The notes: generated by a model not told the origin, from the sequence alone. Counted from the stretch's first letter, positions 28,501-37,670 are shown. The stretch: 64,000 nt of DNA from Argopecten irradians (GCF_041381155.1 NC_091142.1:21600362-21664361), one strand, 5' to 3'. Made by a program: numbers and translations.

Positions 28501-29052
28501 AACACTCACCTTCTGTAGAATAATTCTTTCTGTGTAAACTCTGTTTCCCCCTGAAACAACACATACACGTACATGTATTTAATTCAATCTGTTCAATACA
28601 AAAGAAAATATTTACAAATAGTTTTGGCATCAAATGAAAACGGAAACTCTATAAAATAAATAGGAGAATTCTAAATATAACAGTGACTATCAAATAATGA
28701 TTGATGTCCCCACTCTGCAGCTTGATTGCAATTTTAACCTACAGTATGGGTTACTGTTTACAATTTATTGTATCAAGTCCAGATCCATACACATGTAGCG
28801 GGATTGGACTGGGTCGATCATCGGTGACCTGCAGGTAGCTCAGTCGGTAGAGCACTCGGCTAGTGTGCGGAGGGTCCCGCATTTTCTCCTTAACTTAAAC
28901 TCTGTATTTTCCCTTTTATAAATACTATGTGTAAGCAGAGCTTTTGTGATGTAACAGATCTAAAATGCAGGATTATTTTTACATTGAGTCAAAACATGCA
29001 GTCCGATTGAAATCACTCACTGCTTGAGGTAGGAATCGAATATTTGGGACAT
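4503..29052 (-). CDS. MCCC1: Methylcrotonoyl-CoA carboxylase subunit alpha, mitochondrial (17 exons)
   Basis: This is the biotin-dependent alpha subunit that carboxylates biotin with ATP and bicarbonate for 3-methylcrotonyl-CoA carboxylase, in leucine breakdown in the mitochondrial matrix. Exons in transcript order: 29052-29021 (tentative), 28550-28510, 27349-27210, 26585-26490, 25647-25526, 25356-25209, 24227-24106, 23171-23060, 20067-19986, 18751-18624, 18233-18050, 17305-17196, 16430-16217, 15757-15671, 13812-13625, 12362-12183, 4625-4503. All have AG/GT borders and phases agree at every junction, giving 702 aa (human protein about 725). Visible features are [11 protein letters not shown] near the N-terminus, the glycine-rich ATP-grasp loop [35 protein letters not shown] (about 315-328) and the biotinyl-lysine motif AMKME (Lys about 660). 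The last exon completes the carrier domain. The first exon is the only uncertain part. Confidence 0.95.
6084..7679 (+). CDS. B-box TRIM-like protein with C-terminal beta-propeller-like region, single exon
   Basis: This is an intronless 531-aa gene starting at an ATG in ATGGCGG context. Residues 16-47 form a B-box type 2 zinc site: C16, H19, C28, C31, C36, C39, H44, H47. Residues about 60-165 are rich in Leu, Lys and Gln with heptad character and look like the coiled coil. A Ser/Thr/Pro-rich linker runs to about 270. From about 275 to the end, repeated blades (the [12 protein letters not shown] and [14 protein letters not shown] type) resemble the NHL-like propeller of bivalve TRIM2/TRIM56/TRIM71-like proteins. 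No RING finger is present, so ligase activity cannot be assumed and a scaffold or adaptor role is as likely. The gene lies antisense within the last MCCC1 intron. Its last 11-12 codons are the seed of the 38-bp repeat that follows the stop. Confidence 0.85.
   Translation: MAAAYLPIRVKGQSTCVHHKGKQLDFYCEKCQELMCSKCLSSVHKGHVVCELGDITPQKKQEIQNFITKTEQNDLVQIGTYIASTETLLKENDSTFEKLSNQLKIQTDKLKQDLDKLTAETLSLYQEMRDDNTKLIQKYKQDLELYDNHLKQLMQDCKKALQQGSHLQVYDTACEIHSPRPLPVKPVLGTASFTPNINPQGHLEQAIGKVITTGQSPSDQGPEVSTTTYYGKTVSTSPAISNVSSHEQHSHDNGKNTDTKKKLLPETKLLDRWESPCKIDSICPTTANQAWTYNHSKTITLLDRKGTVVRKINHSNEIITISLSPTTQRLWVCDYECNIMELVSQQLTHRFNSKNFPWCMCVTANGHVIAGMPKHISKFTTQGQVVITTLTAGTGKSLVCSPRKITECPVTHNVAVFDDNSVLYGGDQTKCVVVIDENFNKLFVYRGDIPPTYEQQLSKVEPCYLNDVAYDSVGNLIIGVSQCIVLLNGGGEFLRLIHRHTSSSFAVGKGSEDVLWVKIGKCVKLLQYSKE
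7640..8190. repeat. 38-bp minisatellite seeded by the TRIM coding end (proximal block)
   Basis: About 13 diverged units follow the TRIM stop directly. The unit consensus contains gtgtgatagctgtgat followed by aaactactacagtacagcag. The same words make up the last codons of the gene (VKLLQYSKE), so the gene's end is itself one unit. The block ends near 8190, where an unrelated insertion begins, and resumes at 10677. Confidence 0.9.
8186..8230 (-). mobile_element. Terminal fragment of a bivalve tandem-repeat element, reversed
   Basis: The segment 'acaataggcccacaggg...cagtatcgctcacctg' is the reverse complement of the terminus seen at 37729-37743 and 39494-39520 (caggtgagcgatacag then ggccct.tgggcctcttgtt). 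Only this terminus is recognisable here. It marks the left edge of the roughly 2.5-kb insertion that splits the 38-bp array. Confidence 0.6.
8231..10134. other. No gene seen; insertion between two blocks of the 38-bp array
   Basis: This is AT-rich sequence without a plausible coding region. It contains a reversed tail fragment of the 'gtcgccttttacgat' dispersed element at about 9151-9218 (the revcomp has ccttttacgatcatgcaatg) and the TTCTAGAA cluster at 9380-9683. The remainder is unrecognised. Confidence 0.5.
9380..9683. promoter_or_regulatory. Dense cluster of TTCTAGAA palindromes (heat-shock-element-like)
   Basis: Ten exact TTCTAGAA copies occur in about 300 bp (starts 9380, 9400, 9469, 9502, 9559, 9572, 9583, 9620, 9654, 9676). 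Variants such as TTCCGGAA and TTCCAGAA lie among them, often 11-13 bp apart. TTCnnGAA is the core of the heat shock element, and AGAAC/GTTCT also resembles steroid-receptor half sites. It may be only a degenerate satellite; function is inference. Confidence 0.45.
10136..10222. repeat. Three copies of a 'ggcctgagtgcca' repeat
   Basis: The word ggcctgagtgccaat (or gccatt) occurs three times, spaced by about 32-35 bp, each preceded by a different short sequence. Its origin is unknown. Confidence 0.7.
10349..10690 (+). pseudogene. Interrupted reading frame ahead of the distal 38-bp array
   Basis: An ATG at 10349 opens a 37-codon frame ([11 protein letters not shown]...) closed by TAG at 10460. 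The same frame then stays open for about 76 more codons, through [10 protein letters not shown] and Ser/Gly/Arg-rich sequence, into the first unit of the 38-bp array. GC content and codon texture are higher than in the surroundings. It may be the remnant of a retroelement gag-like gene or of a host gene 5' end cut off by the array. I do not recognise it. Confidence 0.3.
10677..11580. repeat. 38-bp minisatellite, distal block
   Basis: About 23 units are closer to each other than those of the proximal block: gtgatagctgtgataaaact followed by actacagtacagcagggt. Same family as 7640-8190. Higher homogeneity suggests more recent expansion. Open frames through it are artefacts. Confidence 0.93.
14041..15285. 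mobile_element. MITE with about 50-bp inverted ends (PIF/Harbinger-like)
   Basis: The left end TTA-GGGCTGTTCCAGTAAAAC and the right end, whose reverse complement is GGGCTGTTCCAGCAAAAC, are inverted over about 50 bp and continue through 'atatatgg' and 'gaaggcacttt'. TTA flanks both ends, consistent with the 3-bp target duplication of Harbinger-type elements. No transposase is present. Another MITE (14215-14586) sits inside it. It lies in the MCCC1 intron between exons 13625-13812 and 15671-15757. Confidence 0.7.
14215..14586. mobile_element. MITE with CAGGGCTCG ends (hAT-like), uninterrupted copy
   Basis: Ends CAGGGCTCG and CGAGCCCTG are perfect inverted repeats, with inner inverted 'acttgct...agcaagt' motifs. 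The CAGGG terminus resembles hAT elements, but I could not find a clean 8-bp target duplication. It is nested in the element at 14041-15285. A second copy, itself interrupted, lies at 20711-22860. Confidence 0.7.
16464..17025. mobile_element. MITE with TTAAAGGGACAATTCA ends
   Basis: TTAAAGGGACAATTCA at the left and its exact reverse complement at the right bound about 560 bp without a coding region. TTAA at both edges could be the target duplication. It lies in the MCCC1 intron between exons 16217-16430 and 17196-17305. An open frame inside it is spurious. Confidence 0.75.
17142..17183 (-). repeat. 60-bp tandem duplication of an MCCC1 exon 3' edge into the intron
   Basis: Just beyond the donor of exon 17305-17196, the intron holds a diverged copy of the exon's own end at a shift of exactly 60 bp. 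The exon segment 17202-17243 (GAGGTTCAG...GCTGAC on the sense strand) matches 17142-17183. Because 60 is a multiple of 3 the frame stays open through the copy, but the authentic donor CAT|gtgagt lies before it. Confidence 0.8.
17835..18049 (-). repeat. Tandem repeat of about 55 bp starting at an MCCC1 donor site
   Basis: About four diverged units run downstream from the donor of exon 18233-18050. On the sense strand each has 'gtaggggagataactcac' and then 'ttgaccatggtgaatt'; the first unit begins in the authentic splice site (CAAG|gtaggggag). Exon sequence is not included. Confidence 0.8.
19028..19095. repeat. Perfect 26-bp inverted repeat, 16-nt loop
   Basis: The arms 19028-19053 and 19070-19095 are exact reverse complements and contain acgacgcgcgcaaa, unusually CpG-rich for this window. 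It would form a strong hairpin or cruciform. It lies in an MCCC1 intron and may be the core of a small fold-back element. Confidence 0.85.
19222..19985 (-). repeat. 41-bp minisatellite made of an MCCC1 exon end plus its donor site
   Basis: Eighteen units at 41-bp spacing follow exon 20067-19986 in the transcript direction; the exon's own end is the nineteenth. On the sense strand each unit carries the exon's last 20 bases or so (aactatgttggagcag) followed by gtgagc and about 20 bp of intron. Nearly every unit therefore contains a copy of the 5' splice site GCAG|gtgagc. Two units near the exon are slightly diverged. Confidence 0.95.
20711..22860. mobile_element. Second CAGGGCTCG-type MITE, interrupted by another element
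   Basis: 20711-20930 and 22726-22860 together match the intact copy at 14215-14586: 'ttcaggct.ttttacttgc', 'gatataccagaatagcaagtg', 'tgtaatttgaata', and 'cacttgctatttttagca'. The match breaks at '...cacatcatcatg' and resumes at about 'attatagatatta', where the element at 20931-22725 has inserted. Confidence 0.8.
20931..22725. mobile_element. Bivalve non-autonomous element with an internal ~146-bp tandem repeat
   Basis: It starts aacaagaggcccatgggcc and ends in cctgacccttcgggtcagat followed by gaccta. Between lie about 11 units of roughly 146 bp, each with 'tgaccttgaatgaaggtcaa' and 'aacaaacttggtagccc', then a GC-rich ggcgcac simple repeat (about 22617-22677). Both flanks carry 'aaacaa', a possible target duplication. 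Repeated 60-codon open frames inside are repeat artefacts. Non-autonomous elements with internal tandem arrays are well known in bivalves; I cannot assign the superfamily. Confidence 0.8.
23214..23359. repeat. 146-bp palindrome
   Basis: The arms 'attgatgtcactatttttta...' and '...taaaaaatagtgacatcaat' pair over about 57 bp each, with only small differences in an A-run and one inner block (tcggggtatg against cataacccga). The short centre also contains gaatc/gattc. The whole element is nearly self-complementary, as expected of a small fold-back MITE. It lies in the MCCC1 intron between exons 23060-23171 and 24106-24227. Confidence 0.85.
24491..25017 (+). repeat. Dispersed bivalve repeat, copy 1
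   Basis: About 520 bp beginning ttattttaacatcctattaa, with 'gggagactgcggt', 'aaccagtcgtcccactcc', 'aatttagtcgccttttacga' and a tail 'caattctaacgccctacctg'. Two other copies lie at 45033-45531 and 62897-63188, and a reversed tail fragment at about 9151-9218. The 99-codon open frame inside it is not a gene. Confidence 0.85.
27388..27895. mobile_element. MITE with CAGTAAAAC-type ends and TA target duplication
   Basis: The left end CAGTAAAACACAGTTATAAC and right end (revcomp CAATAAAACACATTTATAAC) are inverted repeats. TA is present at 27386-27387 and 27896-27897. Tc1/mariner- or pogo-like in style; no transposase. It lies in the first large MCCC1 intron. Confidence 0.7.
28829..28880 (+). repeat. 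tRNA-like fragment (probable SINE head or tRNA pseudogene)
   Basis: 'ggtagctcagtcggtagagc' contains a good pol III A box (TAGCTCAGTCGG), followed by an anticodon-arm-like segment and 'ggagggtcccgc'. The 3' half with the B box and acceptor stem is missing or degenerate, so this is not a functional tRNA gene. Confidence 0.6.
29021..29052 (-). CDS. MCCC1: Candidate first coding exon of MCCC1
   Basis: The exon at 28510-28550 needs an upstream exon ending in phase 2. On the minus strand an ATG at 29052 opens ten codons plus two bases ([10 protein letters not shown], then CA) before a consensus donor GCA|gtgagtg. This gives the required phase. An in-frame TAG three codons upstream makes this the first ATG of the frame. 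Together with exon 2 it yields a Lys/Arg/His-rich N-terminus ending RKNYSTE, as expected of a mitochondrial presequence. No other candidate was scored exhaustively. Confidence 0.45.
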
Positions 29053-29951
29053 TTGGAGCTAAAGTGGAGTTTTCTCAAGTCTTAAGTCGCTATTATTGAC
29101 CAGGATCACAAAATGGTCGCGGCGATTTTGAATATATAGGTAAACAAAAATAACAAGGGACGAAGTGCAATGTACGACGATTGGTGTCAACTCGCCAAAG
29201 ATTTGTAACTTTCAGCTGATATAAATTGGCAACCGCTTCAAATAAGAAGACAAGTTGAAATGCTAGACCCATAAATACTTAGGGAAGAATTGATTAAGCT
29301 GTCAACCTGACATAGTGACTGAAAAGTCTTTGAAGTGCCCTTCGACTTGGTAGGCTGGCCATTTTCACTGCAATTTGCATTGATGTAAGCGGTGTCTAGG
29401 TTATTCAGACGCTTAAATCTTTATTGGATTTTACAGAATAATGAGTATTTTGATAATGAATAATTAGTTTTTTGTCTTATCAACAGTTTATCATACAGAT
29501 TTGAACCTAAAAAACAATTCAACTAAAGATTGGTATTTCATTTCTTTCTTTATTTTCTATGACATAAGCATTCATTCCCCAAGCGTTTGTTTGATACAGA
29601 TCATGGCTTCAGCAGCTGCTGCAACTCATGAGACAGCATCGTCATCATGAATTTTGGAAGTCAGTTTCTTAATGTTGCTCTAAAGTTGATTTTTGTTCCT
29701 TTTTAATGCAACATCTGGAGAATTTAAAGATTTATCATAAATGTACTTGTACAGAATTGAGTACATTAATTGATGTTATACTGAACATTAAGTACATGTA
29801 CATTGTACATGTCAATACAGAATTTTGTGTATGCGTTGCGATTTAAAATGCGTACATGTAGCCGCATCTTTAGTTGAAAACACTCACTGCAAACTTGATT
29901 ATGTGAATTGATAATTAATTTTCTGTACGAATTTATCAAGAATTCATCAGG
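29053..29951. promoter_or_regulatory. Head-to-head intergenic region between MCCC1 and the first P450
   Basis: About 900 bp separates the tentative MCCC1 start (minus) from the P450 start (plus), so both promoters or a shared bidirectional one should lie here. I see no CpG-rich core and no clear TATA box. An 'atggtcgcggcgattt' segment near 29112 encodes only a few codons. Confidence 0.4.
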
Positions 29952-32900
29952 ATGTCATCAGCTAACTTAACAAAGGTGATGGGCTCAGATGTTAGCATTG
30001 GAGCCATGTTGGAGAAAGTTTTATTCATGGGATCATCCCTGTTGGAAGTGAATAGATGGGTAGTTATGATACTGTTTTCATTGAGCTTCATCTATCTCTT
30101 GAAAAGGAGAAGTCAAACCAACTACCCTAAGGGACCCAGGAAACTTCCCATTGTAGGATCCATTGATTATTTCCGGTCTAAATCACACCTGAGACTGACC
30201 AACCTAAAGGATTTGTATGGTGATATATACAGCATTAAGACAGGAAATTATGATACTATTGTTGTCTGTAGTCTGCAAGGAATATTGGACGGCCTCTCAT
30301 CCGAACAACTGTTTTTTTCTGGACGACCAGACTTCAAATCAAATGATTTACTTTATTTAGGAAACCGACAAAGAGGTAAATTAATGCATATAAAGCTATT
30401 TAGGTGCAATGAATTGTCAAACCTGTAATATATAGATGAAAGTATTTTTTTTAAAACAAATGAAATGCATCTTATGCAGCTTTAAACTTAGCTACTGTTG
30501 TAGCAGAAAAGATATACATGTGTATCACCTTCTAACTGACTTCGGAAAAGTCAGGCTGTCTGAATGTGAGATCTTTTCCGCTACAACAGTATACTTTAAA
30601 CTACACAACGTAGAACTAGCTGCTACAGACACCATACAAGTTGACAATTTATTATACAAAATGTATAAACTAAATAATGGTAATGATATGAAATTAGAAG
30701 TTGATATAATTAACATCAATCATACACTGTATATTCCTTTTTTAATAGATTACTAAATATTACAGAATGTTTAACATACTGTACTTTCCTTCAATCATTT
30801 TTGTTCGTTTTTTTACAGGGATAGCTACAGCTGACCTTGGTGCAAAAACCAAATTGAAGAGGCAATTTGTTGAAGACAGCTTGGATAGCTACTGTTCTGC
30901 AGCAGAAAATTGCATGGAGCAAAAAATCACAGATGAAATTGTTAATCTTATTTGTTATTTTTTACAACAGTCAGATAATGTAAAAGCATTCGACCCTGCA
31001 GAAAGTTTTAAATTTGCACATCTTCACATTATGTTGCAACTTGTTTTCGACGAACCATACAGCCCTGATGATGATTCTGTTGATGAGATGTTTGATTGCT
31101 TGGAGCGAAGATTTTCCTCAAAGAAAAGAAAACTTAGTGATTATATTCCTATCCTTCGATCATTTAGTGGAGAGGAATTTAAGGAAATGGCAGAGAAAAG
31201 CAGAACTCTACTGAAACATATCCGCCATTATCTAAACAAACACAAGGATACATATCATCCAAGCATCATGAGAGATATGGTTGATCAGCTTTTGTTACTT
31301 TTGGAAAATAACGAAGACAATGGTCAGATTGAAACCGAGGACATTGATTATCTTCTTCTAACGATAATGGGGTCAGGGTTCGGGGCAGTGCCTTCTTTGT
31401 TAACCTGGTTAGTAGGATACATGGTGGCCTTCCCAGAGATTCAGCAGACGGTACAGAAGGAGCTGGATGAGGTTGTTGGGAGGAAACGTTTCCCCAATCT
31501 TTGTGATCAGCCATATCTACCTTATACGTCAGCGGTGATTATGGAAGTACAAAGAATTGTAACCATTTACCCCTTCTTGTTGCCTCATAGAACCACAGAA
31601 AGCTGCATATTCCAGGGTAAATATCAGTTATAAATAAACCCTGGAGGTGAAATGTACTTTATACTTTATACTCATGGTCATTATTAATATTCACCAATAA
31701 TGAACTTGGATTGCGTGATTTTTATATTTATATGAAATGTATTTCAAATATGTCATTTGGATTAATTGATATGGTACAGTTGCAAGACAAACGTTAAGAT
31801 GATATAATTATATATACCATCTAGGAATTTTGATTATTTGAGCATTGATTGTGATATGAAAAGCAAAATATTGACCTTGTTGGGTAATTGTGGTACATGT
31901 ATTGACTATAAGTTTGGTAAATATTGATTTTTCATGATATGACAATTTGTTTGCTAATTTGTTTTATAGTCATTAGTTGAGACCAGAGCACTGATCAGGG
32001 TGGCAAGTCATTGTTTTTTTTCTAAATATTAGCTTAAGTTTTTATTCTTTAAATTGATTTCAGGCTATGACATCCCTCAAGATACACTGATACTTTTTAA
32101 TGTCTGGGGTGTTCACCATGACAAAAGGCACTGGAGAAACCCAATGCGGTTTGACCCAATGAGGTAAGGATATACATGTAAATTATGCTCTATTTGACCC
32201 AAGGAAGTTATAACATACCTGGTAATCATGCTGAATTTATCATATAACTGTTCTGGTATGTCATGTGCATTGCCATAAATCTCTCGAGACAAATGTATGT
32301 ACTATGTGACTTATGACACTGATAAAGATGTGACAGGTACATGTATGTACCAAATTAATCTATAAATATGATACTATAAACAATGTATCTGTAATATTTG
32401 AAGTAGCATAATTATCATCATAAACATCATATAAAACCAGGATTTTCTCCTTTTTCCAATAAGCGCCAATGTCCCTATCCCCAATTTCAATTGCGCGGGC
32501 ATTAATTAAGACCAAAACTATGAAAATTGTATAGATTTTGCACTTTGCTTAATTGCAATAATTTCATCTTTTTAAGCACCTTTTCATTTTTTAAATTTTT
32601 TAAATGCTTAAGGGCACTTATTTGGTCGAATATGGTAAGATAAGAATTTTCTGAAATTGTAAATGTCTGCCTAGAGAGTATTATATATAGGGTTCTCACA
32701 GACTCTTAATGATATCTTTTGTACAGGTAAAATTCTATATTTGGTGTCTTTACAGATTTTTAGATGATGGCGGAGAGTTATCTATTCCTGACTTCTATTT
32801 GCCGTATGGAGCTGGTGAACGTCGATGTCCTGGAGAAAGCCTTGTTGATGTTGAAGCATTCCTCTTTTTCACCCACCTCTTGCACCAGCTAACGTTCACG

Positions 32901-32990
32901 CCAGGACCACAGATCCCCAACTTGGAAGGAGAATATGATTACATCGTCAGTCCCAAGCCCTTCAAAATCACGTTAAAGGCCAGGGATTGA
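29952..32990 (+). CDS. Cytochrome P450, clan 2, CYP1/CYP17-like, with non-canonical I-helix (4 exons)
   Basis: A membrane-bound heme-thiolate protein of 518 aa. Exons 29952-30375, 30819-31616, 32064-32163 and 32756-32990 have AG/GT borders and consistent phases (1, 1, 2). A hydrophobic anchor (about 34-50, VVMILFSLSFIYLL) is followed by basic residues and the proline hinge PKGPRKLPIVGS. ExxR is E384-V-Q-R387. The heme loop is PYGAGERRCPGE with Cys465 and Tyr in place of the usual Phe. The I-helix segment, normally AGxDT/ET in this clan, reads GSGFGAVPS (326-334), so the acid and the threonine used in oxygen activation are absent. The PERF motif is PMRF. The frame is otherwise intact, which argues against a simple pseudogene. 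Substrate unknown. Confidence 0.9.
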
Positions 32991-34609
32991 AATGGTGACA
33001 CTACATTGTAGCATTATCCTCAAGAGATCACGTTTTACTCATCATCATGATCCAAGCAAATGGTTGTCAGTATTAAAAAAGAAGAGATAATACATTTATA
33101 TGACTTTTGACTCTCTGGTAGGACATGACCGATCAGTTTTACTTTTCGTTTACCTTTACCTATATAGGGGTTAGATGGTCATGATGGGACATGTAATTAA
33201 GATCATTGCGGGTTTTTTTTTATATTCAACATATCAATACATAACAAGGAAGTAAAAATGAAATCAGAAACATAATTTAGTTTCGTCAAAATTGGATCAA
33301 CCAAAAAATTGGCCTCTTTGTTTAACCATATTAGTTGGGCTCAGGAAGGCCAAGGATGGTAAATATGTTGTTAATATATCCAGTTTAATTCCTTATGAAA
33401 TAGAAAAATAAAATACCCCGTCAAATCACTCTTCATGCAAAGAAATTGATTTATATTTTATCAATTCTAAACGTCCTCCCGCTCGCTATGTTCCTGTTGA
33501 CATTTCCAGGCAGCCTCACTTTCGAAGAGTTAGGCAAATTTATTTTTAACACTGTACTAAATTTACATGAGGCTTTCCCATAACTTCCATGGTCTAACTG
33601 GACACCGCAAGCAGAAATTGACCTTCGTTTTGATATGTAAGGAATTCTGGAAGGCCTATGAACGCATTTAAACACTTAGTCTGGTTTTCATTGCCCGACT
33701 ATTCACTTTAAATTCATATCATATATCATGACCAAGTAACCCCAAGCTATCTAAACAAAAGATTAAACTTTTTTATATAAAATCGGTTATGGCCTTCAAA
33801 GGGTTCCAAGTTGACACACGCTCCTCCTTTCAAAGTAATTGTACATTTGTTTAATTTCTAGGTGTTCATATTCATGACAATCATGTTTGATCTAATACAT
33901 GTGTGTTATGTTAATTAAATCAATGCACAAGTTAGAAAGTGAGATACGTTATAACAAATAGACTCTGTGAACCTTTGGATTACTGTGATAATTTGTTCAT
34001 ATTTAGATTTTACAAAAGGTAATTAAGATACCACTTTAATAGATGTATATGAAAATAAAAATTGAATCTTCCACCTTACCGCTATGTGTATCGAGATTTA
34101 GATAGAATAGAGTGATTATTTAACACTTGTCATACAATAAAATTTGTTATTTACTTATTAATGTAACTTAATTAAAAGCTAAGAGTTTGCAATACTCCTA
34201 CACGTGTATGAGGTCTTATTCCACCTGATTACATTGGGTGGATATATAAAACAGAGCAGTAACATTTTGTTGTAACAAGCTTTGTAAAGCCAATTAATGA
34301 ATTAATCTGTTTTAAAGTAAATATCCCGTTTTTTTAATAATTTTTCAAATCTCATATTTTCTAAAAAAAAATCACATGGCTGTTATGTATACTCATCAGT
34401 CCATCCAACAAATACAAAAACTGTATGACAACATCCACTTTCATTGAGTTGGCCCCCTGTGAGAGAAAGAACTGAATTGAGGCCTGTCAGGGCCAAGATC
34501 TGTTCTCTCATCCACATATTGAAAAATTACGAAATATTCCTGGTTGTGCTTTGTGCATTAACATAACATAATCATGGGATTATTCCTGGAGACCTACATG
34601 TACTCACCT
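32991..34609. other. No gene seen; 3' region of the first P450
   Basis: AT-rich sequence. The first AATAAA after the stop is at 33407-33412, a candidate poly(A) signal. No supported coding region or recognised repeat before the inverted-repeat element that starts near 34610. Confidence 0.4.
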
Positions 34610-35957
34610 GTTTACTTTACCATAAGTTACCTTTTTACTGTGTTATAAGTCACATTGTATGAACGGAAGTGTATAGTATAATCATTAGTTGCTTTTTGTA
34701 TCGTCACTTGTGAGTATCGAAGCGGGATGAATGAAAACGGGCATGGTGTACAGGTCGGTAAAACACCAAATATCTGTATTATTCGTAACTACAAATATGT
34801 TTAGCATTATAGACGTCCTTATAACATGTATATCAACAAATTCATGAACATGATTTTTAAAAATAATGTTAGCAAAAGATAAGAATCAAAGTGTAATCAC
34901 TGAATTACGATCAAAACTGTGATGTGTTTTCGGAGGAAATTGCGTTTTCCCCTGTTTTTCCTGAAATATAAGTTATAATTGTAACTTATATGAGTAATTT
35001 GATTATTTATTTAATTAGAGTTTCTTTATTCTATATCATACGTATTAGAAAGCGGCTAAAGCATATCTTAAAATATGCATACATGAAATAGCTTTGTATA
35101 GTCGCTTATTACTTTACTGTATAGTCGCTTGTTTAATTTTAAAAAATAATGTATAGCCACTTGCGCAAAAATCTCATTACAAATCGCTCATATTTCTACT
35201 TTTCAACAATTTTCTAGCAAAGGGAACTTACATAAAATATCGTTTAGGCCACAGGATGCGTTCAGCATTGAGAAACATATAAACAAAAAGTGGAAAGTTG
35301 CGTTAATCTAGTTTTTTATGATTTGATGAATGGAAAGCTCACTTTTTTATCACGTGATTCTCGGGCGACAACGATTTTGAATAATTACATACCAATCGAT
35401 ACAGACGCACAAGGGCAAATTAGATGCTCATCACTATCATCACTAATATTAATCATCCTACATATGTTATTATTTTATATAAAAAAAAATGTGAGTATAT
35501 GTGCATTTTGACCACGACGTCATTAAAAGGACATTTTGTTTGTTCTTTTTGTGTCTTGATAATGGGCCAGATCGCCTCGAAAATTTGACATATTATCTTT
35601 GTCTATACTTATGGAATTATTCTTTTCCCTATAAGTTATATTTGAAACCAAAATATATTTACACGTGCGATTAGATTTTACTTATTTCGCTAGTGATGCA
35701 CATGTAAGAAATTGCGAAAATCAGTCGCCGCAACAATAGCATTGCATTAAAAACAAAAGATTAAATCGCGAAATTTAATCCTCGTGGAATAATGTTAGAC
35801 ACGAAAATATGAAAATAATTTTGTATGTGAATGGCCATTTCCGTTGTAAGAAATATGGATAATGACGTAAGTAATTTTCGTTAATGATTCTATAAGTATT
35901 TTTTTACTCCGTAATTCGGACATTTTTAGCTCACCTGGCCTCCGTCCGTCAACATTT

Positions 35958-37670
35958 CCTTTAAATCGCTACTAGTCATAGATTTCTGGATGGATTGTAA
36001 CCAAATTTGGCCAGAAATATCCTTAGGGGAAGGGGAACAGAACTTATATAAATTTTGGCTCTGACCCCCAGGGGGCAGAGGAGGCCGGGGCGGGGCCCAA
36101 TAGGGGTAATAGAGGTAAATCCTATAAATCGCTACTTGTCCTAGAGTTCTGCATGGATTGTAACCAAATTTGGCCAGAAACATCCTTGGGGGAAGGGGAA
36201 CAGAACTTGTATAAATTTTGGCTCTGACCCCCTGGGGGCAGGAGGGGCGGGGCCCAATAGGGGTAATAGAGGTAAATCCTATAAATCGCTACTTGTCCTA
36301 GAGTTCTGCATAGATTGTAACCAAATTTGGCCAGAAACATCCTTGGGGGAAGGGGAACAGAACTTATATAAATTTTGGCTCTGACCCCCAGGGGGCAGGA
36401 GGGGCGGGGCCCAATAGGGGTAATAGAGGTAAATCCTATAAATCGCTACTTGTCCTAGAGTTCTGCATGGATTGTAACCAAATTTTGCCACAAACATCCT
36501 TGGGGGAAGGGGAACAGAATTTATATAAATTTTGGCTCTGACCCCCTTGGGGCAGGAGGGGCGGGGCCCAATAGGGGAAATAGAGGTAAATCCTATAAAT
36601 CGCTACTTGTCCTAGAGTTCTGCATGGATTGTAACCAAATTTGGCCAGAAACATCCTTGGGGGAAGGGGAACAGAACTTGTATAAATTTTGGCTCTGACC
36701 CCCTGGGGGCAGGAGGGGCGGGGCCCAATAGGGGTAATAGAGGTAAATCCTATAAATTGCTACTTGTCCTAGAGTTCTGCATGGATTGTAACCAAATTTG
36801 GCCACAAACATCCTTGGGGGAAGGGGAACAGAACTTGTATAGATTTTGGCTCTGATCCCCCGTGGGCAGGAGAGATGGGGCCCAATTGGGGAAATAGAGG
36901 TAAATCCTATAAATTGCTACTTGTCCTAGAGTTCTGCATGGATTGTAACCAAATTTGGCCAGAAACATCCTTGGGGGAAGGGGAACAGAACTTGTATAAA
37001 TTTTGGCTCTGACCCCCTTGGGGCAGGAGGGATGGGGCCCAATTGGGGAAATAGAGGTAAATCCTATAAATTGCTACTTGTCCTAGAGTTCTGCATGGAT
37101 TGTAACCAAATTTGGCCAGAAACATCCTTGGGGGAAGGGGAACAGAACTTGTATAAATTTTGGCATTGACCCCCCCGGGGGCAGGAGGGGCGGGGCCCAA
37201 TAGGGGAAATAGAGGTAAATCCTATAAATTGCTACTTGTCCTAGAGTTCTGCATGGATTGTAACCAAATTTGGCCAGAAACATCCTTGGGGGAAGGGGAA
37301 CAGAACTTGTATAAATTTTGGCTCTGACCCCCTTGGGGCAGGAGGGATGGGGCCCAATTGGGGAAATAGAGGTAAATCCTATAAATTGCTACTTGTCCTA
37401 GAGTTCTGCATGGATTGTAACCAAATTTGGCCAGAAACATCCTTGGGGGAAGGGGAACAGAACTTGTATAAATTTTGGCATTGACCCCCCCGGGGGCAGG
37501 AAGGGCGGGGCCCAATAGGGGAAATAGAGGTAAATCCTAAAAAATTCTACTTGTCTTAGAGTTCTGCATGGATTGTCACCAAATTTGGCCAGATACATCC
37601 TTGGGGTTAACAGAATTCGTATAAATTTTGGCTTTGACCCCCAATAGGGGAATTAGAGGTAAATATCCAA
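35958..37670. repeat. 157-bp tandem repeat, about 11 copies
   Basis: Units contain 'cgctacttgtcctagagttc', 'gtaaccaaatttggccagaa' and 'ggggaaggggaacagaac', ending in a GC-rich block and 'aatagaggtaaatcctataa'. The last copies are diverged and shorter. The serial 72-97-codon minus-strand frames are artefacts of the repeat. Confidence 0.95.

Noticed and set aside
29600..29650. Short frames around 'atggcttcagcagctgctgc' as a first exon of either neighbour gene
   Set aside because: On plus it stops after 15 codons without a donor. On minus it stops within the segment and the phase does not fit MCCC1 exon 2.
30436..30756. 106-codon frame between P450-1 exons 1 and 2
   Set aside because: It lies in the intron, overlaps an opposite-strand frame of similar length, and shows no P450 or other motif.
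35926..37598. Series of minus-strand open frames of 66-97 codons
   Set aside because: They repeat every 157 bp with the tandem array inside a transposon. No start, splice or domain evidence.
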